From the NCBI RefSeq assembly GCF_003253565.1, contig NZ_QKUF01000042.1:1-37961 (forward strand): 37,961 nucleotides of DNA, given 5' to 3'. The notes under the pieces were generated by a model, which was given only the letters and a program-made list of their open reading frames with translations, was not told the origin of the DNA and searched no databases. Of this stretch, positions 16,684 to 23,788 are shown one piece after another; position 1 is the first letter of the stretch, and every line of letters begins with the position of its first letter. The translations under genes were made by a program, and so were the position numbers. This DNA is from Thermosporothrix hazakensis (GTDB lineage: Bacteria > Chloroflexota > Ktedonobacteria > Ktedonobacterales > Ktedonobacteraceae).

Positions 16684-16719
16684 GTGTCATGGCTCATTGG
16701 GGCTGTTGAGGATTGAAGC
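16684..16719 (+). CRISPR. Orphan CRISPR-like repeat, single copy
   Basis: GGGGCTGTTGAGGATTGAAGC (from 16699), preceded by GGCTCAT, aligns with the repeats at 10.1 kb (GGCTCTAAGGGGCTGTTGAG, then ATTGAAAC). Differences lie mainly in the 5' third and at one base of the GAAAC end. No second copy was found at CRISPR spacing, so it is a solitary unit: either an array relic or a repeat-like sequence used for another purpose. Confidence 0.5.
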
Positions 16720-16921
16720 CTGATGCAAGGAAGAGGCTTGGGTGCTTCTTGAAGGGAGAAAGGTGGATGGAACCTCCCAAACGCACTGCCCATGCCGTGT
16801 GAGAGCGGCCGTTGCCGTGTTTTGAAGGGAGTGTGGTGGGACCCCCAAGCACCGAGCATGAAGCAGGTTCATCTCCCTTCCTTCAAGCGTCATTCCCTGC
16901 CCGTGATACCTGCGCATCGGA

Positions 16922-16963
16922 GCCAGAGGAGTGCGACGCGCACTCGTGGCGCCATCCTCTGGC
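16922..16963. repeat. Nested stem-loop in the non-coding region
   Basis: GCCAGAGGA (16922-16930) pairs exactly with TCCTCTGGC (16955-16963). Inside it GTGCG (16931-16935) pairs with CGCAC (16939-16943). The two stacked stems form a compact 42-nt fold that could belong to a structured RNA. Confidence 0.4.
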
Positions 16964-17764
16964 GTGTGGGTTCGCACCAGCAGGGGAGCCGCACGCTTCG
17001 TCTGGTGCTCTCTACTCAGATGGCACGGGCTTGTGACCATGCCTCAGGCTCTTGCATCAGTTTTCATGCAGAAGCTGCCAGCCCGAGAGTGCCCTTAGCA
17101 GCAGGAGCTTTTCCCTGGTGGCTCTCTTGATGTTGTCTTCTCGTCATATTTCTCATGTCTCTGCTCTCCAGACGGGAGAAGTCACCGGTTGCCTGCTGCA
17201 TACGGCTGCTGATGATCATCGGGCCGTGTGGCTTCATTCGGGCGTGGGGAGGCTCCCGTGGCCTCATAAAGCGTGTGTCGTGGTCACAGGCATCGGACAA
17301 CGAAGACGACCACGAGGAGAGAAACGCGAGGGGAGAGGAAAGCCTGGGCGAGATCCCCCCTCCACCGGGGCGGCTGGCACGACCTGGTATTCCCTCATCA
17401 AGAAAGAAATCCCTGTTTCGTTCTTCGCCGAAACTATTGCTGTTCAGGGGATTTATGCCTGTTTTTCACTTGAAATCAGCAATACCCTCTGCATATACTT
17501 TGTAATGTGATGTCTGATATACATCAGTCGAACTATTCGTTCGTTCCACTCCTTTTCAGTTATTGCCTTGGAAGGAGGCTATCCCTCCTTCTATGAGGAA
17601 AATGCAGAATGGTTTGGGGAAGCCATTCATACAGGTACTCCCTGTGGCGCACCTGCATCCGCATGACTTCGATGGACCACACAAGGATCGTGTGGGAGGT
17701 CAGCTGATGTGTTCCCCCTTTGTGTCCGACTCTGTTTGTGATGTGTTTCATGAAAGGATTCGCT

Positions 17765-20700
17765 ATGCAGGACAATGACACCTCTTCTCCTGCTTCTGAA
17801 CGAATGAGTTCCCTGCGCTCGCTCCGGCTGCCGAGCGGGACGCTGCACTGGGGACTCCGTGTTATCCTGGCCCTTTTCCTCTGTACGCTGGCCGTTCTCG
17901 CCGACTGGGCCTTACTCACCGTTCCCACCGCCTCCGCTGCACAGCAAGCTCGGGAAACAGCCACCCACCAGACTCAGTCGATCGGCGCGCCCACACGACA
18001 GGCTCCGGCGGCTCCGCAGCAGCCCACGGCCAAAGGCCCCACCAAGCTGCCCCCCCGCCCCGCGGCAGTCGAGAAACTCTCTGCTGCTCAGCCCTTCGAC
18101 GGCTTCGGCGATCTCTCGTTCTACACCTTCAATACTCTGACCCTCAACAATCGCATGGAGTTGAAGGTCAATGTTGCCAACGGGAATCTGCTCGTACACA
18201 CGTCCGATCTGCATGTGCGTGGGACAGGGCTGGATGCGACCCTTGAGAGCTCCTATAATTCGCAGGCCAACGAGTTACGCGATCATGGCGTCAACTGGAT
18301 CTTCTCCTTTGGACATGATATTTCCCTGTACAGTGAGAATCCCGAGCAGGGCATCTATTATCGTGGGCCAAGCGGCGTGGGAGCTTTCTTCGCCTATGAT
18401 AGCACCAAGAAGGCGTATACCGATCCTCCCGCGCTGGATGCGACACTGACGAAGAACGCGGATGGTAGCTATACCCTCTCGTTCCATCATACCGGTGGGA
18501 AATTGCAGTTCGATGCCGGTGGTCGTCTCACCTCGATGGTAGACAAGAACGGCAACACCATTTCCTCTCAGTATGATCCCAACGAATGGGGCAATTTGGT
18601 CTCGCTGACCGATACGCAGCAGCGTGTCTTTCGTTTTGAGCATAATGAGCAACATGGGGAAACGGATACGGCCACGCAGATCGTGAAACTGACGGATCCG
18701 GCGGGGCGTACTGTCACATATGAGTACAGCTCGGGGACGCCGACGTTGCAGCAGAAAGCGCGGGCGGCAGGGGTGTCATCCTCGGTCTGGTTAACCGCGA
18801 TCACGGATGCGGAGGGCCAAACGACGCGTTTTGGCTATGAGGGCCTCTTGCTGACCAGCATCACCGATCCTCGTGGGAACACCACCCGTATCGAGTACAC
18901 AGGAGATAAAGTGCTCAAGGTCATCGATGCCAATGGCAACTTCTTCAAATACGAGTATGGAGATCTGCAAACGACTCTGACTGACCAGAACGGGCACCAG
19001 ACGGTATATACCTACAATGAGCAGTTGCAGGTGACGAAAACCACCGACGCGCTGGGTCATAGTACCTCGAAGGCATATGATGCCAATAGCTATAACGTCA
19101 CCTCCTATGGAGATGCGCTGAGCAACTTCACGACATTCCAGTTTGCGCCTGGCACCAACAACCTGCTTTCGGTGACGCAGGGGGCCAATGGCCAGGGACA
19201 AAACGGCGTTACCACCACCTTTGGCTATCCCAGTGGAGGTGGTCAGAGCCAGTATTATCCGCTGACGCAGACGGACCCACAAGGCAATGTGATCACCTAC
19301 ACGTATGATGCCAATGGCAACGTCACTTCAGCCAAAGACAAAGCAAGCAATATTGGCCTGACCTTTGAGTACAACAGCAATGGGACTGTGAAGAGCCAGA
19401 CCGATGCCAACGGCAACAAGACGAGCTTTGAGTATGATAGTAAAGGCAATCTCATCAAGATGATCCCGCCCAGTCCGCTGGGAGCCTATACGCTCACGGT
19501 GGATCTGCTTACCAGTCGGGTTCAGTGTGTCACCGACGCCAAGCAGCAGCAAACTTGCTATAGCTATAATAAGCTTGACCAGGTGACGGGGATCACCTAC
19601 AAGAAGAGTGATGGGACCCTGGCGGCCACGATCAGCTATAGCTATGATGCCAACGGCAATCTGACCAAAGTCGTTGATCCGACCGGGACCACGACGTTCA
19701 GCTATGATAAGCTTAATCGGCTGGTGAGCAAGACGGTGCCTGGTGGGGAGACGATCACCACCGGCTACGATCCTATCGGCAATCTGACCAGCTATGAAGA
19801 TCCCGGTGGCACAGTCACCTACACCTACAACGAGGTCAACCTGGTCACTTCGGTGACGGAGCCGGGTGGTCTCCGCACGGTCTACGGCTATGACAATGCC
19901 AATCGGCAGACGTACATCCACTATCCCAATGGCACCGGGATGAGCATGAGCTATGATGGGGCAGGTCGCATGGTAAACATTGTGGGTGGGCAAATGGATG
20001 GTAGCCATACGATCACCAAGATCTATACCAGCTATCGCTATACCTATACTATGGGCAACAAGAACACCGGGCTTGTCCAGACGATGACTCTTGCTAATGG
20101 CAACCAGCACCGCTATAGCTATGATAGCCTCAACCGCTTGCTGGCGGACAAGATCTTTACCAGTCAGAATAGCCAGGTAGACGAGTTTAGTTATACCTAT
20201 GACGCCGGGGGGAACATCACCAAAGCCCAGTTCCATCTGCCCAACAGCAGCGGCAGCTTCACTAACCTGTTCAGCTATGGGGCAGGCAACCAACTGTTGA
20301 ACTGGACGCGGCAGGGCGCCGATGGCAGCAAGCAAACCACGACGTTCAGCTATGATGCCAATGGGAACCTGACAGAAGAGAAGGGTGGCGTGAATCGTAT
20401 CTTCAGCTACAACGCGCTCAATCAGACCACCCAGATCAACAGCACCCCCTTCACTTATAGCGGGCCGACTCAGGAGACCCGTGTGCAGGTGGCGGATACC
20501 ACGTATCTGTACAATAGTTGGGGGGTAGGCAAAGAGTATCGGCAGAGTGGGCCGGTGACCTATACCCGCTGTAGCTGTGGGAAGCTGATCGGGGCCCGCT
20601 TCTCCAGCGATAACAGCCATCACTACTATCTCTTTGATGGGCTGGGATCAATTGTGGGGGTGACCGGAGAGGATGGGTCCCTGGAGAACAGCTATGCCTA

Positions 20701-21211
20701 CTCGCCCTATGGCGAAACCATCAAAGAGCAGAGGAGCGAGAAGGTCTACAACCCGTGGAAGTTTGCGGGTGGCTCCTTTGAGAGCGAGACCGGGCTCTAC
20801 AAGTTCGGCATTCGCTACTATGATCCGCAACTGGGGCGCTGGACGCAGCAGGATCCTGTTGGGGGCAGCCTGGGCAATCTCAACTCGGCTAACCGCTACC
20901 TGTATGTAGGAGGCAATCCGGTCAATGCCACTGATCCTACTGGAGCTTTTGCAGCAGGTAACTGTGTTATTACTGGCATTTTAAATTCTATATCCATCTA
21001 TTTAGAGGATATAGGGATATTTACCTTAATGGGAGCTTTTGCTTCGGCAATAGGAGGTCCAGGAGTAGTTGCTGGAGCACTAGTAGCTCTAGGCCCAGAG
21101 GGTCTTGCTTTTGCAGCTCTTGCTGTAACAATTGTATTCGCTCTCGCAGTATTTTTCGCTGCTTATCAGATTGCAAACTCTGCTTCAGATATCAAAGAAG
21201 CATGCAGTTAA
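17765..21211 (+). CDS. Exported RHS-repeat polymorphic toxin with hydrophobic C-terminal tip
   Basis: 1148 residues. The ATG at 17765 has AAAGGATTCGCT upstream and is preferred to the longer frame from 17720. Residues ~28-60 form a Sec signal or anchor (VILALFLCTLAVLADWALLT) ending ASAAQQ, a good signal-peptidase site. About 850 residues of RHS/YD repeats follow (many copies of the YDANGN type, for example TYTYDANGNVTSAKDK). The RHS core domain is RYYDPQLGRWTQQDP ... SANRYLYVGGNPVN, ending at DPTG (20933-20944). The RHS repeats would form a shell enclosing the toxin. After DPTG the DNA turns abruptly AT-rich, and an 88-residue tip follows with Cys near each end and a very hydrophobic Gly/Ala centre (GGPGVVAGALVALGPEGLAF, AALAVTIVFALAVFFAAY). 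No nuclease motif is visible, so membrane damage is the likely mode (inference). A three-TM gene follows. Confidence 0.88.
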   Translation: MQDNDTSSPASERMSSLRSLRLPSGTLHWGLRVILALFLCTLAVLADWALLTVPTASAAQQARETATHQTQSIGAPTRQAPAAPQQPTAKGPTKLPPRPAAVEKLSAAQPFDGFGDLSFYTFNTLTLNNRMELKVNVANGNLLVHTSDLHVRGTGLDATLESSYNSQANELRDHGVNWIFSFGHDISLYSENPEQGIYYRGPSGVGAFFAYDSTKKAYTDPPALDATLTKNADGSYTLSFHHTGGKLQFDAGGRLTSMVDKNGNTISSQYDPNEWGNLVSLTDTQQRVFRFEHNEQHGETDTATQIVKLTDPAGRTVTYEYSSGTPTLQQKARAAGVSSSVWLTAITDAEGQTTRFGYEGLLLTSITDPRGNTTRIEYTGDKVLKVIDANGNFFKYEYGDLQTTLTDQNGHQTVYTYNEQLQVTKTTDALGHSTSKAYDANSYNVTSYGDALSNFTTFQFAPGTNNLLSVTQGANGQGQNGVTTTFGYPSGGGQSQYYPLTQTDPQGNVITYTYDANGNVTSAKDKASNIGLTFEYNSNGTVKSQTDANGNKTSFEYDSKGNLIKMIPPSPLGAYTLTVDLLTSRVQCVTDAKQQQTCYSYNKLDQVTGITYKKSDGTLAATISYSYDANGNLTKVVDPTGTTTFSYDKLNRLVSKTVPGGETITTGYDPIGNLTSYEDPGGTVTYTYNEVNLVTSVTEPGGLRTVYGYDNANRQTYIHYPNGTGMSMSYDGAGRMVNIVGGQMDGSHTITKIYTSYRYTYTMGNKNTGLVQTMTLANGNQHRYSYDSLNRLLADKIFTSQNSQVDEFSYTYDAGGNITKAQFHLPNSSGSFTNLFSYGAGNQLLNWTRQGADGSKQTTTFSYDANGNLTEEKGGVNRIFSYNALNQTTQINSTPFTYSGPTQETRVQVADTTYLYNSWGVGKEYRQSGPVTYTRCSCGKLIGARFSSDNSHHYYLFDGLGSIVGVTGEDGSLENSYAYSPYGETIKEQRSEKVYNPWKFAGGSFESETGLYKFGIRYYDPQLGRWTQQDPVGGSLGNLNSANRYLYVGGNPVNATDPTGAFAAGNCVITGILNSISIYLEDIGIFTLMGAFASAIGGPGVVAGALVALGPEGLAFAALAVTIVFALAVFFAAYQIANSASDIKEACS
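20811..20906 (+). repeat. RHS core segment duplicated at 21768-21863
   Basis: These 96 bases, encoding the conserved core end (IRYYDPQLGRWTQQDPVGGS and on to RYLY), recur at 21768-21863 with 5 differences. Similarity stops abruptly on both sides. This is the homology track over which C-terminal tips could be exchanged. Confidence 0.95.
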
Positions 21212-21233
21212 TACACTTGTGGAGGTAAACAGA

Positions 21234-21268
21234 AATAGATGGTACTCTCATGTAGAGCACCATCTATT
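21234..21268 (+). terminator. Hairpin between RHS toxin tip and its putative immunity gene
   Basis: AATAGATGGTACTCT (21234-21248) pairs with AGAGCACCATCTATT (21254-21268) around 5 nt, with one mismatch in 15 bp. No T-run follows. It lies 22 nt after the RHS stop and 41 nt before the next start, as the hairpin at 22133-22172 does in the second module. Confidence 0.6.
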
Positions 21269-21309
21269 GCTAATCTAACTCGTTGACATCATGAGAAAGG
21301 ATCCTAAAA

Positions 21310-21597
21310 ATGAAAACATTATTACAAAAGTTTGCTTTATTTTTCAGTGTTCTTGCAGTTGTACTAGCAATAGGAATGGTTGCTTTTATTATTTTTGACC
21401 GGTCTTTGCACTTCTTTACGTATGCAGGTATTGCCCTATTTTTAGATTTAGGAATTATACTTATTTTGTTAAGTAAAATGGATAAAAATAATGAAAAAGA
21501 AAATCTAAAGAGGCCCCAGAGTAAATGGTTTTTATATACAGGAGTTCTTTTTATCATCCTGTCCTTCCTATGTCTATTTTTACTAATAATAAAATGA
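21310..21597 (+). CDS. Three-TM small membrane protein, putative immunity protein of the RHS toxin
   Basis: 95 residues. The ATG follows GAAAGGATCCTAAAA. Helix 1 is FALFFSVLAVVLAIGMVAFI, then the motif FDRSLHF, helix 2 (YAGIALFLDLGIILILL), a charged loop (KMDKNNEKENLKRPQSKW) and helix 3 (LYTGVLFIILSFLCLFLLII). The small protein at 22229 has the same plan and a matching FDRTLHI motif. A small membrane gene directly behind a hydrophobic RHS tip fits an immunity protein that blocks the toxin in the membrane; this is inferred from position. The AT-rich composition matches the toxin tip, not the RHS core, as expected if tip and immunity move together. No database family is recognised. Confidence 0.7.
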   Translation: MKTLLQKFALFFSVLAVVLAIGMVAFIIFDRSLHFFTYAGIALFLDLGIILILLSKMDKNNEKENLKRPQSKWFLYTGVLFIILSFLCLFLLIIK

Positions 21598-21733
21598 TAG
21601 AATTATTTTAGATAGCAGATACTTTTTGAATGAAAACATGAATACTATATTAGTGAGCTATTCAAAATGCTCGAGCCTCAAATAGTTGTGATTAAGTAAA
21701 AATAGGTTCCCTCTGGGCATCGAGAGAGCCACA

Positions 21734-22120
21734 GTGAGTAAATCAGCCATGGGCATCCTGTTTGATATTCGCTACTACGATCCGCAACTGGGTCGCTGGA
21801 CGCAGCAGGATCCTGTTGGGGGCAGCCTGGGCAATCTCAACTCGGCCAATCGGTACCTGTATGCCAGCAATGATCCAGTGAACCGGGTTGATTCTAGTGG
21901 AATGGCGGATGCGCTTTGTGCACTTAAGACCGGATTTGAGCTGTTTGAATCGGCTGCTGGACTTATCTCAGTGTTAGGAGTGCCTACTATGACCGCTCTA
22001 GTACCGGTAATGGTAGCCATGCCCTTTGGTTTTGCGCTTGGATTGGGTGTCTTTCTAACTGTTCAGGCTTTGATCCTTGTGCAGGGTGTAAGGGACCTTC
22101 GGGATTGTCTCAATGAATGA
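21734..22120 (+). CDS. Orphan RHS C-terminal tip (second toxin module)
   Basis: 128 residues from a GTG at 21734; the ribosome-binding site is weak, so it may not be translated alone. It begins MSKSAMGILFD, then joins the RHS core at IRYYDPQLGRWTQQDPVGGS ... SANRYLYASNDPVN and VDSSG (the counterpart of the DPTG boundary). A different ~73-residue hydrophobic tip follows: MADALCALKTGFELFESAAG, LISVLGVPTMTALVPVMVAM, PFGFALGLGVFLTVQALILV, ending RDLRDCLNE. Like the first tip it has a Cys near each end, a Gly/Pro-rich hydrophobic centre and a charged end (D-R/K-acidic-C). It has no repeats or signal, so it can act only if recombined into the full RHS gene across the 96-bp duplication, as known for orphan toxin tips in other rhs loci. 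Confidence 0.75.
   Translation: MSKSAMGILFDIRYYDPQLGRWTQQDPVGGSLGNLNSANRYLYASNDPVNRVDSSGMADALCALKTGFELFESAAGLISVLGVPTMTALVPVMVAMPFGFALGLGVFLTVQALILVQGVRDLRDCLNE
21768..21863 (+). repeat. Second copy of the RHS core segment (see 20811-20906)
   Basis: About 95% identical to 20811-20906. The five differences are one T>C and one G>T early in the copy and three changes in the codons for A-N-R near the end, all silent. Confidence 0.95.
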
Positions 22121-22132
22121 GGAAGTTTTAGT

Positions 22133-22172
22133 TTTCCTGAAAAGGAGATAATTTCGTCTCCTTTTCAGGAAA
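22133..22172 (+). terminator. Perfect 16-bp hairpin between the orphan tip and its putative immunity gene
   Basis: TTTCCTGAAAAGGAGA (22133-22148) pairs without error with 22157-22172 around an 8-nt loop. It starts 12 nt after the stop at 22120. No T-run follows. It is placed like the hairpin at 21234-21268. Confidence 0.7.
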
Positions 22173-22228
22173 CAAGTAAACAAGAGCTGGAGTGGAGATA
22201 CAGCTTGTGAGAGAGAGAGGAATGTTAT

Positions 22229-22540
22229 ATGAATAAAAAACCTACAAGCATACAGTTGTTTATTTTTATTTGTTTCCTTGTTGCTTGTATCGTTGCCTTG
22301 TTTTCTGTTTTTTTTGATAGGACATTACATATACTTCGTTTCTTTGGTAGTGTGGCTTCTGCTTTACTTGGATGCCAATTCCTCTATGCTGCCTATCTTT
22401 CAAGAAAGGAGAGGCAAGAGAAGGGAGAACCTATTTTCTGGTATAAACAAACGCTGGTTTGGGTGGGAGGAGTTTTAGTAATTACTTTTTGTCTATATTT
22501 TATTGTAGCTATTATAGGATATATTATTTCCCTTTCTTAA
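22229..22540 (+). CDS. Three-TM small membrane protein, putative immunity protein of the orphan tip
   Basis: 103 residues. The ATG follows GAGAGGAATGTTAT. The plan equals the protein at 21310: helix 1 (LFIFICFLVACIVALFSVFF), motif FDRTLHI, helix 2 (FFGSVASALLGCQFLYAAYL), a charged loop (SRKERQEKGEPIFWYKQ) and helix 3 (TLVWVGGVLVITFCLYFIVA, then IIGYIISLS). The FDR-LH motif and three-helix layout indicate that the two proteins are distant paralogues. Each stands directly behind a different RHS tip, so matched toxin-immunity pairs are the best reading. No family name can be given. Confidence 0.7.
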   Translation: MNKKPTSIQLFIFICFLVACIVALFSVFFDRTLHILRFFGSVASALLGCQFLYAAYLSRKERQEKGEPIFWYKQTLVWVGGVLVITFCLYFIVAIIGYIISLS

Positions 22541-23061
22541 ACACTTAATGCAGAACAAAAAGGGAATCTTAGACAAGCAGATTGTGAAGGTCAGCAAGGA
22601 ACGATCAGGCTGGGTATGAAGCCAGAGACAGGCGAAGGGGGCGCCATCTTGATTGCCGGTCTGCATGCCAGGCCGGTCGCTCCTATTGGAGTCGGAAAAA
22701 CGTGTGCAGTTCGTGAGCACTGGCTCCATCTGTTGTCGTCGGCTTGCACACGTCTGCTGCTCGGCTGGCGGCACTTCGGGAACGATCAAGTCGATAGTGC
22801 GGCTTAGGAGGCGTCAAGATCTGCACGCGCAGTGCCTGCAACAGGTACTGCTGCTTGCGTTCCCTTGTAATGCCGCGATTGGCCAGGGAGACCTCGCATG
22901 CGCTGTTCCTCTCTCGGGCAGCTCCGCTGCGGGTGTATGGCGAGCAGACAAAAAGCCGTCAAGCAGGAAGTGATCGGTGCGTCGTACCATGCTTGTGCCT
23001 TTCTGTGTTCATTGGCGCAGCGGTTGTCGGAGACACTCGTAGCGAGAAAGGAAGGAAAAGG
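22541..23061 (+). other. Spacer containing an inverted IS-derived fragment
   Basis: Minus-strand sequence of 22590-22720 resembles 15517-15640 on the plus strand: TTTTTCCGACTCCAATAGGA, GACCG, then CTTCGCCTGTCTCTGGCT. Both seem to be remnants of one unidentified IS. No intact open frame is seen. A plus-strand frame runs through 22855-23061 into the next gene but reads as low-complexity, Arg-rich sequence without a ribosome-binding site. Confidence 0.5.
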
Positions 23062-23622
23062 TTGAGTGAAGCAATCCTTTTTTCGGTCTGTCTGGTGCTC
23101 AGTCTGGTGTTTCTTTTAGTGGGCATCGGGGGTATGATCTATATACTCGTGAAAGAGAGGGGAGAACACGTACAAGGGAGAAGAAGAACGCTTTTCTGGG
23201 TACCGCTTCTTCTCCAGCTTGTCCTGCTGGTTGTCCACGTCGCTTTCCTGGTTGTCCTCTTCATATATCCAAGCAGGGAATGGCTCTGTTTCCTCTTTCT
23301 TGTGCTGTTTCTTGTACATCGACTGACCGCGTGGCAAGTGGCTCAATTCCCACCAGTGTCTCTCAGTCATAGTCTCCGTATCGCCTGCCTGGCACTAGCA
23401 TGGTTCAGTATCCTTACTGGTATTGCCCTGTATGTCAACCCTTTCATAGAATCGTTTTGGGCCACCCTCAAGAAGGAGTGTCTCTATCGAGAAGCCTTGA
23501 TGAGCAAAAAGCAGGTACGACAGACGATTTTTTCCTCTGTCGAAGGATTTTACCTGCACCATCGTCGCCAATCCGCTTTGGGGTATCTTACCCCCGCTCA
23601 ACTTGAGGCATTCATGACCTGA
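23062..23622 (+). CDS. Chimeric protein: membrane protein fused to the tail of an IS3-family transposase
   Basis: A TTG at 23062 has GGAAGGAAAAG before it and starts MSEAILFSVCLVLSLVFLLV, a clean first membrane helix; the longer open frame upstream lacks a start site. About 128 residues with five helices follow (VPLLLQLVLLVVHVAFLVVL, WLCFLFLVLFLVHRLT, IACLALAWFSILTGIALYVN). At NPF (near 23447) the sequence switches without a frame break to IESFWATLKKECLYREALMS, KKQVRQTIFSSVEGFYLHHR and RQSALGYLTPAQLEAF. This is the end of an IS3 orfB transposase, including the third catalytic residue (the Glu of ESFWATLKKE) and the R-H/Q-SALGY--P motif. The other copy, at 300-730, shows how the original continued after NPF. 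The fusion is probably an accident; the tail has no known membrane-protein role. Confidence 0.75.
   Translation: MSEAILFSVCLVLSLVFLLVGIGGMIYILVKERGEHVQGRRRTLFWVPLLLQLVLLVVHVAFLVVLFIYPSREWLCFLFLVLFLVHRLTAWQVAQFPPVSLSHSLRIACLALAWFSILTGIALYVNPFIESFWATLKKECLYREALMSKKQVRQTIFSSVEGFYLHHRRQSALGYLTPAQLEAFMT
23447..23622 (+). mobile_element. IS3-family transposase 3' remnant
   Basis: About 58 codons from IESFWATLKKEC to LEAFMT and the TGA at 23620-23622 are the C-terminal end of an IS3-type OrfB. The rest of the element is missing, and no right inverted repeat is evident downstream. Confidence 0.75.
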
Positions 23623-23788
23623 TCTTCCCCTCTTTGGGGTCTGCATGAAAACGGATTACGTTCACCTCTAGATTTCAATGAGGAGAGAAGGGAGGATAAG
23701 GGAGTGAAAAAAGAACTCTCTTACCTTTGGAGAGGAATGTTGAGAAGAGAGGTAGGGAGAAGTGCACGCGCGTAGGAGGAATACACTA

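Larger units (their letters stand above)
16332..17764 (+). other. 1.4-kb non-coding region rich in inverted repeats
   Basis: No open frame on either strand has start context or a known product. It holds a perfect palindrome (16646-16669), an orphan CRISPR-like repeat (16684-16719), a nested hairpin (16922-16963) and a GAAGGAGG/CCTCCTTC hairpin at 17571-17591. CTTGAAGGGAG near 16750 has a close copy at about 16822, and an inverted form (CTCCCTTCCTTCAAG) at 16873-16887. AAAGGATTCGCT at the end is the ribosome-binding site of the RHS gene. Confidence 0.5.

Noticed and set aside
19328..20623. 431-codon open frame on the minus strand
   Set aside because: It lies wholly inside the RHS gene; its Ile/Ala/Gly-rich translation is the antisense shadow of the YD repeats and has no start site.
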